A program made the translations under genes and the position numbers. The notes beneath the pieces were generated by a model. The model made no database searches. It saw only the letters and a list, made by a program, of their open reading frames with translations, and had not been told where the DNA came from. This document shows, one piece after another, positions 21,281-30,963 of a stretch of 64,000 nucleotides of DNA. The stretch covers positions 8,852,501 to 8,916,500 of the forward strand of contig OX442318.1 in the NCBI GenBank assembly GCA_949358305.1. The letters run 5' to 3'. Within the stretch, counting starts at the first letter, position 1. Each line of letters begins with the position of its first letter. The DNA comes from Strigamia acuminata. Lineage: Eukaryota; Arthropoda; Chilopoda; Geophilomorpha; Linotaeniidae.

Positions 21281-22676
21281 TAATAAAAAGTTAATATTTA
21301 AATACGTAGATAAATGGTTGGTTTCGAGGGACGTTGCCAGTACGTGCAGCCGTCCGTCGAGACCGATTCCTGTCTATCGGTGCAAACGTAGGACGAATTG
21401 TCCCTCGTCGGATAGAAAAAGAGAAGTCATCACGTGAAAAATCTGTCTCATGTCCAAAACGCACAGCGAGACGGAATCGAGCCTTTAATCTGGATTCTTA
21501 TCATCAGATTTTACTTCAAATTAATTCTAACATTAATTAGAACATTACTAATAATTAAATTAATAATTATCAGTCATTCGTAAAAAGAATTCGTCGGGTG
21601 TAAATTATTACTAAAATCGCACAATAAATGTGCTTGTCGAAATGTTATTAAATAAATAAACCTAATAAAGAATTATTCCGAAGTCGGACTTTGTCTAATT
21701 TTTAAAAAAGTTAAAGTCAAATTAAATTTATCCAACACACCGAAAAATTCATCGTACGAATGTTAAGTTGCATCAATTTGATGCGTCAAATTACTTGTGG
21801 AGAAAAAATATTCTTTTACAGAATATTCTCCCCTTGTCATAAAATTATCTATGGCTCGAGCCCATTGTCTCGCTCGTGACTCAAGTCATGAGGAATTTTC
21901 GAGACGCGAGGCGACTTGAAGTCTGCGCTCGCACCCCGAAAACAAATTAACAAGAAAAAAATACGATCGTGTGAGCGATCGCGGTTAATAATTAATTATA
22001 CGCTATTGTGAGTGCAAAGCACTCATGTCAGGTATTAGTCAACAAAATTTCTTCTTCAGCAGCACGGAACTAGTTCTCATGTGCCGATGCCGACTTCTAC
22101 CTGATCGGGATGGACTTGGTTTACATCGCGGTCCCAGTTTTCCTCGTCCTCGTGCTCGATGGCCAGCACGTCGTTCTCTTCCTCGTCCATGGCGAGGAGC
22201 GCGCGCAAAAATCTCAATCACGATTTAAAAAGGATGATAAAACTATCTCAAAAACTCGGTGAAAAACTCGGTAAAACGTTAAAAACGAGGATCACGCACG
22301 AATGCAGCGATCAGCTGTGAAAAGCGGAAGTCTGTGTGAACACGAGGTAATCGCGATGGATTCTGGGTAATATACTCCAGAACCCGGGTGTTTGAGACTA
22401 GTGCGCACCTACCCGTGCGCATGTTACGCTACGGGTCTCCTTTGTTCTCACTCCCGTGCGCGATTGCTGCTACGGGGTCTTTTGCACGCGGTATCCGACC
22501 CGTGCCGATAATTTTGCTACGGGTCCCGCGTTTCCACGCCATCTTGTGACGTGAATTCGACCGATATCCGCTTTGTTGGACTTAGCGGAATTTTCTTCGA
22601 GTCTCGCAACGTGATGGCTTGCACTATCGGTCGATTAGAATTTATTTTTAGTGCCGCCATCGACTCGTAATTTATT
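21281..22676 (-). other. Pol-ORF3 gap of the Gypsy element with three stem-loops
   Basis: Non-coding as far as I can see. At 22411-22524 three consecutive inverted repeats pair ACCCGT with ACGGGT: 22411-22416 with 22431-22436, 22453-22457 with 22472-22476 (5 bp), and 22498-22503 with 22519-22524. They are spaced about 45 bp apart. The rest is AT-rich. Confidence 0.6.
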
Positions 22677-25600
22677 TTACTTCTTTCCTACGACCTTTCC
22701 GCCTTTTATAAACGGATTATCTCTTTTTGGTCGCAGGTTACGGATCGAGGCAGGTACGATATTTTTTGTTGTTTTTTGTGTCTGTACCTCCTCATTATTG
22801 TTTTCTTTTTTATCCGTGTTTTTTGTGTTTGTTTCAGGAGTTTCTCCTGTTTCCCCCCCGACCAAAATTGGATCCGGAACGGATTCAACTATCTCGTTTA
22901 CCGGAGGTGAAGGGGCGTCGAAATACTCCTCGTTGTCACTTGGCGGTGCTTTTTCCGACTCGCCAGCGAACATATCGACGATTTGGCCGTCAGTTTTAGA
23001 CTTGACTTGGCCTTTGGCCCACATTTCTTGCGGGAATTCCGGAATGTACGGAGTTAACTCTCGTACTTGTATCGACTTATGCTCGGTGTTGTCCTCGAGC
23101 TTGCGTAATTTATACGCGTTACCGCCATGCTTGCCGATGATCACATACGGACCATCTCTCTTGTCGGCCAAGCTGGCGGTGATTCCTCTCGCTGCATTTG
23201 AGAGGATGTGTGTGTCCTTCCACACTAAATCATTGTTCTCGAAATTCACAAATTTTCCACCGCTTTTATCTTGTAAAATGCGGTCGCGCATGTTAAAAAT
23301 GTGCGCCATCATATGTTTGTATGTGCTCGAAATTGTTTGCTCCAATTTATATACATACTCATGTGGTTTCTCTGGGTCCACCACATTTACCGACTCTGCC
23401 ACTCGTGGGTCCCAAGGCACTCGTAGCTCTCGGGCGAAGTTGAGGTAGGCCGGAGAAAAATCTCTCGTCCTCGAGACTGTTGTTCGTATGCTGAACGCGA
23501 TCTCCCTCAAGTATTCATCCCACCTATTGTGGATGTCAGTGAATATGCTTAGTGCATATTTAATGTCCCTGTTGAGTCGCTCAACGGGATTTGTTCTGGG
23601 ATTGTAGGTCGAAGTATGTGACGCCACAATCCCGAATTTCTCACAAAACTTACCCCAAATTTTCGAGATAAATTGGGGTCCGTTATCGGATATAATTTTA
23701 CGTGGAAATCCGTAACGTAACGCCACGTCGTAGATACATTCAACGATTTTCTCTGCTGAAGGTCTAGCGACGGCGTACAACTCGGGCCAACGAGTTGCCA
23801 CGTCCATTATAACGATAATGTACGCATTTTTATTTCCCGTAACGGGTTTTGGGCCCATCACATCGACACTTAAACAATCAAAAGGCGCGTAAGGCCCTAA
23901 GAAAATAGTTTCGAATGGTGATTTACTCCTCGGCTTGCACGCTTGACATCGCTGACATTGGTGGACAAAAAGAGCAATATCTTTTTTCATCCCTGTCCAG
24001 TGAAAAAGCTGTGTAGCACGATAGAGTGTTCTGCTTACTCCCGCATGGCTCGCAAGCGGGTGCCCGTGTAACAACCACAGCACGCGACCGATTAAGGAAG
24101 CAGGTATTACTACCTTTACTGCGGTGTCCGATTCACTCAAGTCATCTTGGTGATTTGGGTGATGTTTCACTAAAAGGCCGTCATCCAATAGGTAATCTAT
24201 GGATTCGTGTGCATAACGACGCTTCTGCCTTCTGGTTAGATTGGGCGGATATTTTCCTGTCAGTACGAATCTAGCTCTGTCCTGACATTTCTTGTCTAAT
24301 TTTTGTTGCACAATTATTTCCTCCCTTGTCGGGGGACTGCTTTGCATCTGCTCGCCGACATGAGCGTGGAAGGCGCTTAGAAGCGGGTCATTTATTCTCC
24401 GCTCTAGCTTAAATTCCTTCCTTGCATTTGGGTAATTGTCAGCAGCTGGTTGGTATAACCGCGTCCAAAATCCACAGAATTTTACATCTGCCGGAGACGC
24501 GGTGGGAATTTCATTCATCTTCCTTAAATCCCAACGGTGACAACTCGTAGGGCAATAAATGATGCGGGAGTCATCCTCGCCATCATCGTCAGCGTCGATT
24601 GGATCTGACACTGGTGCCCGTGACAGAGCGTCAGCCACGACGTTATATTTGCCGGGCTTGTATTGAATGGTCAAGTCGCATGCCATCAGTTCTAACTGCC
24701 ATCTGGCTAGTCGACCGGCTGGCTCTTTTAATTTCATCAGCCATTGTAACGCTTGATGATCTGTGTGGACCACAAATTTGGTATATTCGAGATAATCTCT
24801 GAATTTCCTTATGGCCCACACAACGGCCAAACACTCCAACTCGGTGGCATTGTAATTCTTTTCAGCGCCTTGGAGTTTGCGACTTATAAACATGCACGGC
24901 AGGTCTTGTTCGACTCCGTCGCGCACGTGTGTTTGGAGCAACGCCGCTCCTAACCCAACTCTGCTGGCGTCCGTGTGTAATATGAACGGCCGGTTTAAGT
25001 CGGGTAGAGGCATTACGCCGACTTCCGTCAGCATCCTCTTTATTGCATTAAATGCGATGTTGCACTCATTTGACCATACAAATTCGTTTTCATTCTTCAG
25101 GAGGTCGGTAACTGGGGCTGCCACTTCAGCTAGACCCGGTAGCAACCTGCCGAAGAAGTTTATCATTCCCATAAACCGTTGGACACCTTTAACGTCCTCG
25201 GGTGGTGGGAAACGATTAATCGCATCGATTTTTTCGGGGCCAATAGCTAAACCATTGACTCCAATGCGATAACCCAGGAAGGCAAGCTCCTTTCGACAGA
25301 ACTTGCTCTTGCCCGGATGCACGTGTAACCCAGCTTTTGCCAGCCGGGTGAGCACTTGGTCGATGTGCTCAATGTGCTCTTCGAATGTTTTAGAGGCAAT
25401 AACTATGTCATCTAGGTATGCCCATACAAACTGATGCAGGATATCACCCAATACGCTTTCGATTAGCCTCTGAAAGGTACTGGGAGCATTCACTAAACCA
25501 AATGGCATGACGTTGAACATCAACCGTCCAATTGGCGAGTAAAATGCTGTTTTTATCTTATCCTCTGGCCTCATCTCAACTTGCCAGTACCCCTTCGACA

Positions 25601-26747
25601 GATCCATCGTCGTAACCCAAGAAAAGGGGCTAAGCTCTCTCAAAATGGATTCGATAGACGGCATCTGTATGGGATCTATCTCTGTCACCGCGTTTAATGG
25701 GCGGTAATCAATGCATAGGCGTGGGTCCGAGCCCGGGCGCATCACGAGCACAACTCGCGTCGCGTATTCTCCCTGGGCCTCGGAGACAATGCCACTGTCT
25801 AGCATTTCTTGGCACATTTTTTGCACTATTTCACGTTTTTGCGGGTTCATTCCCTTATACGCAACTCGTATAGGTTTATTATCCGTCAATTTAATTTCGT
25901 GAATAGCCCTATTCGTTCGGCCCGGTTTTTTCGACAGGATCCCCTCATATTTAAGTAGGACCCTTCGTAGGGCTGCCGCTTCGTTTAATTCTAAAGCGGC
26001 GTCGGCGACAAGTGTTTCCACTACATTGTCCCGTTGCAATTCTGTTACGAATGCTTTAAAATCGTAGTCTTGAACGAATTTCTTTAGGCCTTTCTCCCAC
26101 TGTGTCTTGTCGGCCGCTTCTTTTACAAGAGCTGGTGGCACGACAATTGCGGGTCTTTCCTTATCATTTCTGATATAATTCCAAGATTTCGTTATTGGAT
26201 TTGGTTGTATTTCCATTGACGCCATGAGGTCTAAGCCCAACAGAAAAATTCTGTCGCATGTGGGCAGGACCAGGAAAGGGTGCTGTTCTACCCCTCCGAG
26301 CCACTCCATGGTCAATAATATAACTCCTTTTGGACGCGCCATTCCGTTGGCGGTTTTTAGACGTATATTTTTATTAACGCCTTTTATCTTATCGGTGAGA
26401 CCCAATGATGCTACTATGTCTTCGGAAACGAACGAGCGATCTGCTCCCGAGTCTAGTAGTCCCATAATTTTTTCACGTTCTATTGTCATGGGCAACATGC
26501 ATAGGCGGTTGGTGTATTCGACCGCCACGTTGCACATGAAAACACGAAATTCTTCTGTGTCTTCGACTACTTGAGGTAATTCTTCAAGCAGTAGGTTCGG
26601 TTCTTCCGCCTCAGCCTCAGCGTTTGCGGTAATTACCTGCAAAGCGTTGTTGGCCCTGTCTTGAATTTGGGCGTTAGCTATGTCACTACCCATTTCTTTG
26701 ACTGGTGGCGGCTTATCGAACCCTTTGTTAAACCCCTTCTTCTTCAT
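22677..26747 (-). CDS. pol: Gypsy Pol polyprotein (PR-RT-RH-IN), 1356 aa
   Basis: Intact polyprotein. Aspartic protease: DSGA at 99-102. Reverse transcriptase: LCIDYRPLN near 344-352, first catalytic Asp in MDLSKGY at 382, and YLDD at 444-447. RNase H: HTDAS near 591-595 with the usual downstream acidic residues (ATELEC, HTDHQALQW, ADALSR). Integrase: zinc-binding His/Cys set with His897 and His901 and CQRC at 931-934, then the DDE triad Asp962, Asp1021 (SDNGPQF) and Glu1056, and a GPY/F-type RDGPYVI motif in the C-terminal part. No chromodomain is obvious; the tail is acidic and Lys/Thr-rich. The ATG lies 23 bases after the gag stop, so Pol appears to be a separate frame rather than a direct gag-pol frameshift; how it is translated is not clear. 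All catalytic residues are present. Confidence 0.95.
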   Translation of the reverse strand: MKKKGFNKGFDKPPPVKEMGSDIANAQIQDRANNALQVITANAEAEAEEPNLLLEELPQVVEDTEEFRVFMCNVAVEYTNRLCMLPMTIEREKIMGLLDSGADRSFVSEDIVASLGLTDKIKGVNKNIRLKTANGMARPKGVILLTMEWLGGVEQHPFLVLPTCDRIFLLGLDLMASMEIQPNPITKSWNYIRNDKERPAIVVPPALVKEAADKTQWEKGLKKFVQDYDFKAFVTELQRDNVVETLVADAALELNEAAALRRVLLKYEGILSKKPGRTNRAIHEIKLTDNKPIRVAYKGMNPQKREIVQKMCQEMLDSGIVSEAQGEYATRVVLVMRPGSDPRLCIDYRPLNAVTEIDPIQMPSIESILRELSPFSWVTTMDLSKGYWQVEMRPEDKIKTAFYSPIGRLMFNVMPFGLVNAPSTFQRLIESVLGDILHQFVWAYLDDIVIASKTFEEHIEHIDQVLTRLAKAGLHVHPGKSKFCRKELAFLGYRIGVNGLAIGPEKIDAINRFPPPEDVKGVQRFMGMINFFGRLLPGLAEVAAPVTDLLKNENEFVWSNECNIAFNAIKRMLTEVGVMPLPDLNRPFILHTDASRVGLGAALLQTHVRDGVEQDLPCMFISRKLQGAEKNYNATELECLAVVWAIRKFRDYLEYTKFVVHTDHQALQWLMKLKEPAGRLARWQLELMACDLTIQYKPGKYNVVADALSRAPVSDPIDADDDGEDDSRIIYCPTSCHRWDLRKMNEIPTASPADVKFCGFWTRLYQPAADNYPNARKEFKLERRINDPLLSAFHAHVGEQMQSSPPTREEIIVQQKLDKKCQDRARFVLTGKYPPNLTRRQKRRYAHESIDYLLDDGLLVKHHPNHQDDLSESDTAVKVVIPASLIGRVLWLLHGHPLASHAGVSRTLYRATQLFHWTGMKKDIALFVHQCQRCQACKPRSKSPFETIFLGPYAPFDCLSVDVMGPKPVTGNKNAYIIVIMDVATRWPELYAVARPSAEKIVECIYDVALRYGFPRKIISDNGPQFISKIWGKFCEKFGIVASHTSTYNPRTNPVERLNRDIKYALSIFTDIHNRWDEYLREIAFSIRTTVSRTRDFSPAYLNFARELRVPWDPRVAESVNVVDPEKPHEYVYKLEQTISSTYKHMMAHIFNMRDRILQDKSGGKFVNFENNDLVWKDTHILSNAARGITASLADKRDGPYVIIGKHGGNAYKLRKLEDNTEHKSIQVRELTPYIPEFPQEMWAKGQVKSKTDGQIVDMFAGESEKAPPSDNEEYFDAPSPPVNEIVESVPDPILVGGETGETPETNTKNTDKKENNNEEVQTQKTTKNIVPASIRNLRPKRDNPFIKGGKVVGKK

Positions 26748-26770
26748 GAATGGCGCAGACGGTCGAGAAG

Positions 26771-29700
26771 TTATTTCTTCGCCGCCTGCGCTGACTCGTT
26801 TTTTGACTCGTTTTTTGCCATGGCGAGTTTAATCTCTGCCATCTGCTTCATTATTGCGTCAAATTTAGCGTCTTCTTTCGCTGTTCTTGGGCACTCATTG
26901 GAATAGTGACCCGGTTGGTTACACTTGAAACAACGAATATTTGATTTGTCTCTTGGGGCTTCAGTCGATTTTTTCTTTTCAGGGTCTGCTTTCGACGGTG
27001 GCGTGTAATTTTTTCGAAAATACTTCGGAATTCGGCCGGCATTTGGTTTTAACCTGGCGCGAAATTCTTCTACCGCTCTATCTCGATGGATGAGATGTAC
27101 TAGCGGTCCTTCCTCATCGCAACCCGTTGATAAGGTATCGCGATAGCTTCGTATTTCTTCGTCCGTCGAATAATCGTCTTTTTCTTCTTTTTTGTCTGAT
27201 TTTCCGGCATCTTGTCCGGCTTCCTCCCCCTCCTTGACCTCCTCCAGTGTCGCTTGCATGGCTGACGCTGTCGGTGCCTTTTTAGGGGCGGCCAAAGGGT
27301 TGGAAGGCAGCGTGGATGTCAGTTTATTTTTTATTTGTAAACCAACGCTAGCTTCTGCCAGCTCCATTATACCGCTAAGATATTCAGTAGGGCGCATAAT
27401 TTTATCTGTCGCCCCATATCTTTCCGCACTCAACTTGAGACGTTTAGCGGTTGCTGCTTTCTCCGCTTCTGGTAAAGCGGAATAATATCTTTTCTCGATA
27501 TCTATCGTGTTCTCAAACAGGAAGGCGCTCATCTCCTCGTAGCTGCCTCCTGTCGGTGCCCTTTCTTCAAGTAGCACCCGTTGCGAGTATTCCGACAAAC
27601 CGCCGAGAAAGAAAAGGTTGAATCCCGTGGCATGAAATTCCATCGGGGCCTTTTCGAACAACAATCTGGCGCGAATGTCGTAATCCATTATGGTTTCACC
27701 AGGCATCTGGCGAAGACCTCGCATCTTTCGGCTCACCTCTTCGGGTGTCTCGCCGTAGCGTAGGTCGAATCTCATTAAAAAGTCGTCCCAATTGACGCCT
27801 TTCAATCCTTGGTACCACTCACGTGCCGAGCCTGTCATTAGCTCGACAATACCGTGGGTGAGCATGTCTCCTACGGTGGCTTTGGTGGCAGTCTTAATTC
27901 GAATTACTTCGTCAAGGAAGCGATCTCCCGCTTTCCATGACCCGTCGAAACGGTTCTGAATATAAAATTGCCACCTAATATTCCCGGTAACACTCATGGT
28001 GTCACGTCGGGAGACAGCGTATTTTTTCTTTACGCGGTCGCCAGTGCTACGATTACGATCGTTTCGTTTGCTCAGATCGATTCCCTCGGCCTTCAACGAG
28101 CCGAGTAGGGCTCTTCCAAGCTCTCCCATCGTATACTGCCGACCCGTCGAATCGGTAAACGCGCTTTGTCGGGGAAGGTCCTGAAACTCCTCCCGTCGGT
28201 GGTCGCTATTTTCCGATCGACGTCGTTTCTCTCTATCGCGCGGAGAGTTGGATCTCTTCCGGCGATTACTTGATTTCTCCTTTCGTCTGTCGTCGTTGGA
28301 TGAGGGGTCGGAGCTGGGGTCGGGAGACGGTGAGCGGCGTGGCGGGTTGCGCCGTGAAGAGTTTGACTCTTTCCGGCCCCTACGACGGTCGTCACGTTCC
28401 CTTTCCCTGCGTTCATCGCGTTCTCTTTCCCTTCGTCTTTCTCCGGAACCTCTCTCCGAATCGTGATGACTGGGTGCATTTGACTCCAGTCCATCTGACG
28501 ACGAATCACTATTTCCGTAGTGATAATATTTCGGTCTTTCATCGCGTTTGCCTTCTTCTCGCGAAGAGGTGCGATCATGCGATTGTCTCCTTGACGACTC
28601 GTCGTCTTTAAGGATGGGCACTGGTTGTTGCCACTCAGTCCCTTGCGGATTATCTTGCTGTTGGCTTGTGAGAGCTTGCTCTTCATTTCGCCTAGCATTA
28701 TTAGCGTTGATTAACCGCGTTATCGCATTATTTGTGGCTGAATCGAGAGCTTGCATGCGGGGCCGAGTTTGTTGTTCTCTGGCCGACGCATCTCTCTTGC
28801 GCGGAGTAGCTGGTGTTGCCCTCTCCGGCTGGGGTTTGGGTTTGGCCTTCGGCGTGCGCTTTGGGTCTCCCTCTAGGCTCTCGTCGGACAGCTCGGATGA
28901 ACTGACCTCTGGTTTGCGAACGGATTTCGGGTCATCTCGTCGCAATCTGGCCATAAATGCTCGCTCTGCTTCTTGTTGCGAGTGGAAAGCATATCGATGT
29001 GCTCTCAGGGCTCGGTCAACTATTTCTACCTCCTCGGGAGTAGTCGGATTGGGCTGGGTTCTGCCGTACTCGAGAGCTTGCGCTTCTCTTTCCGCCAGCT
29101 TCCTCCGTCTCTCGCGAATGGCTTGTCGAGCCTCATTCTCTGCATCCGCTTCAAATTGAGCGGAATCAACCAATTGTTGAGCGTGTGCACCTTCAACAAT
29201 GGTGATTTGTGGGGATACACTGTGCGCTTTTAAAGCTGCACGTACGATTTGTAACGTTTCGTACACGGTAATCTTCCCCGTCGGAAGGGTGTATCTCACT
29301 CCCTCCGCTTGTGCCAACTGCATCGCATCAATCAAGGTGCCCGAGACGCTGTAAGGCTGGCTTGAAACACGCTTGACAGAGGACGAGTTGGACTTGTGCC
29401 CTTCAGACACTACCGAGGCTGGTCGACTGTGCGTAACTGGCGTGTTTAGTGCCGAATTAGCGGTCGTATTTGAGGCCGTCTTTTGTATCGGAGACGCTGC
29501 TTTCGGACTGCCCACCTCGGTGTCGTGCGTTAGACGAGGCGATTGGTTACGGGATAAAACCTCGTTTCCGCTCGTCTCGCCGTCACGGTTAGAACGCGGC
29601 AGTTTGGAGTGAGATTGCTCTTCACCCCGCTCTGTCTCGTCCAATCGCTGCCTCGTCTCGGCGCGAGACGGGTGCGATGCCTCTGATGCGCTTCTACGAT

Positions 29701-29854
29701 CGGGTTTAGGCTTACGCCGTTTTTGCCTCGCTTCGTGCGCTGAGGCTTTGGGTAAGGGACCTCCAGATCGCAAGTGATAGTCGGCGCCTTTACGACTGCC
29801 GGCTCTCTTGTTTGCGTCGGAGTCGGAATCTGTTACTCGGGTATTATCTGCCAT
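26771..29854 (-). CDS. gag: Gypsy Gag, 1027 aa, with RS-rich region and zinc knuckle
   Basis: The start is the ATG at 29854 (MADNTRVTDSDSD); the frame is open about nine codons further but without ATG. The N-terminal half is charged and Ser/Arg-rich. About residues 460-560 form an extreme RS/RE/RD-rich stretch (RRRERERDERRERERDD and neighbours) like the domains of SR splicing proteins. A capsid-like segment follows (about 650-790, with ARE-WYQGLKGVNWDDFLMRF), and one CCHC zinc knuckle at 975-988 (CFKCNQPGHYSNEC) for RNA binding. The last 35 residues are Lys/Glu-rich. At over 1000 residues the protein is much longer than typical Gypsy Gags of 300-500, mainly because of the disordered N-terminal half. 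It ends 23 bases before pol. Confidence 0.93.
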   Translation of the reverse strand: MADNTRVTDSDSDANKRAGSRKGADYHLRSGGPLPKASAHEARQKRRKPKPDRRSASEASHPSRAETRQRLDETERGEEQSHSKLPRSNRDGETSGNEVLSRNQSPRLTHDTEVGSPKAASPIQKTASNTTANSALNTPVTHSRPASVVSEGHKSNSSSVKRVSSQPYSVSGTLIDAMQLAQAEGVRYTLPTGKITVYETLQIVRAALKAHSVSPQITIVEGAHAQQLVDSAQFEADAENEARQAIRERRRKLAEREAQALEYGRTQPNPTTPEEVEIVDRALRAHRYAFHSQQEAERAFMARLRRDDPKSVRKPEVSSSELSDESLEGDPKRTPKAKPKPQPERATPATPRKRDASAREQQTRPRMQALDSATNNAITRLINANNARRNEEQALTSQQQDNPQGTEWQQPVPILKDDESSRRQSHDRTSSREEGKRDERPKYYHYGNSDSSSDGLESNAPSHHDSERGSGERRRERERDERRERERDDRRRGRKESNSSRRNPPRRSPSPDPSSDPSSNDDRRKEKSSNRRKRSNSPRDREKRRRSENSDHRREEFQDLPRQSAFTDSTGRQYTMGELGRALLGSLKAEGIDLSKRNDRNRSTGDRVKKKYAVSRRDTMSVTGNIRWQFYIQNRFDGSWKAGDRFLDEVIRIKTATKATVGDMLTHGIVELMTGSAREWYQGLKGVNWDDFLMRFDLRYGETPEEVSRKMRGLRQMPGETIMDYDIRARLLFEKAPMEFHATGFNLFFLGGLSEYSQRVLLEERAPTGGSYEEMSAFLFENTIDIEKRYYSALPEAEKAATAKRLKLSAERYGATDKIMRPTEYLSGIMELAEASVGLQIKNKLTSTLPSNPLAAPKKAPTASAMQATLEEVKEGEEAGQDAGKSDKKEEKDDYSTDEEIRSYRDTLSTGCDEEGPLVHLIHRDRAVEEFRARLKPNAGRIPKYFRKNYTPPSKADPEKKKSTEAPRDKSNIRCFKCNQPGHYSNECPRTAKEDAKFDAIMKQMAEIKLAMAKNESKNESAQAAKK

Positions 29855-29906
29855 TTCTTGCTTTGGGTATGATGTAATCACAGGTTAGAATCAGTTATTC
29901 AACTTG

Positions 29907-29924
29907 ATCCCGGACAGGCCCCCA
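29907..29924 (-). promoter_or_regulatory. Gypsy primer-binding site, tRNA-Pro-like
   Basis: Two bases after the 5' LTR the minus strand reads TGGGGGCCTGTCCGGGAT. It is close to the complement of a eukaryotic tRNA-Pro 3' end, with two adjacent mismatches against the form I know. Primer identity is an inference; the PBS position is secure. Confidence 0.75.
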
Positions 29925-29926
29925 CG

Positions 29927-30944
29927 TGTCGCGCTCAACTCTAACCGTCGCTAACTCGTGGGTTGATTACTTAATTCGACTAACTCACTACCGCTTTGCT
30001 CAAGCGGTTTACCCAAAGAAATGATTACACAGATATAAAAGGTAAAATATAATATAGATTTATTCTGCGGGGCAATGTACAGATATATCTTATATATATA
30101 TCTATAAAGGGTAAGTAAAATGTAAATCGGAATGGGTGATGGGAAATGGAAAGGCAAAGGTAAGATGAAAGCTGGCTGGAATCGGCGAGGTCGTCTGTTG
30201 TCTCGTGCGTGTCCAAGATGGCGTCCTCGTTGTAGCAACGTGATGTCGTCTTGGGCCGGCGTGGCAATATGGCGTCCTCGGCTCGTCTCTGGCTGGTCCT
30301 TCGGGCTCACGCTGGTCGGGCGCGAGTGAATGCTTAGTTAAAAGGCTTACTTCGGGCTGTTGTCTAGGTTTTTGTGTGGTGTCCGGCGATCACACAGCGG
30401 CGGACTCTTCTGGCTCCCGGCGGTCACACAGCGGCGGGAACGCTCGTCGTGGTTTTACTGCAGTTTAGGCTTGTGCGACCGTTTGTCTGCACAACTCGCT
30501 AAACTGGAGTGGTTTTTACTATTTCTAGCTGGTGTGCTAAAATAGTGTGGTAATCTTATCTCGCAGGTTACTCTGCGGAGTTTGACACTGACCAAACGTA
30601 CTCACGGTAAATTGTCCTTTGTCCTTGGTCAATCCCAGTATATTTACTTGGGCCTGATCTTGTAGGACGACGGGTTTTACGTGTGTTTCTCGTTTGATGG
30701 TTGTGTTGGTTCTGCCCGCTCAGTGCAAGGCACATTCCTTTGCACAAAGCGGGGTCGACAGGTGACCGGAATCACCCAATGGTGGGGTGGACGAGCCATC
30801 CCCACTCCCTCAGGGCAGACGCCTGTCCATTGACTAGATGTCAATGCACTGAGGGAAGGGAGACGCGCTTGCGGCTCCCCTTACACCCGAAACGAGGTCA
30901 CGAGAGAAACTCTTCGTTGACCCCGGTCCAGTCGGGTCACAACA
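29927..30944 (-). repeat. Gypsy 5' LTR, next to ST-B
   Basis: Same length and, as far as read, same sequence as 17436-18453. On the minus strand it is the promoter LTR. On the + strand its outer end stops 19 bp before the position of the lost ST-B start codon, so any + strand reading from the LTR would run straight into ST-B. Confidence 0.95.
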
Positions 30945-30963
30945 GGGTGAAATCAAATCGAAA

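Larger units (their letters stand above)
17436..30944 (-). mobile_element. Complete Ty3/Gypsy LTR retrotransposon, 13.5 kb, with a third ORF
   Basis: Flanked by 1018-bp LTRs that show no difference on reading, and by a 4-bp target duplication GGGT (17432-17435, 30945-30948). In minus-strand order it has LTR, primer-binding site, Gag, Pol (protease, reverse transcriptase, RNase H, integrase), a 1.4-kb gap, a 921-aa ORF of unknown function, polypurine tract and LTR. All three frames are open. Identical LTRs mean a very recent insertion, probably of an element still capable of moving. Integrase lying after RNase H puts it in Ty3/Gypsy rather than Copia. The unusual length comes from a long Gag, the third ORF and long non-coding parts. 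Confidence 0.95.

Noticed and set aside
22651-23448. 265-aa + strand open frame
   Set aside because: Exact antisense of the Pol C-terminus, no homology pattern; shadow frame.
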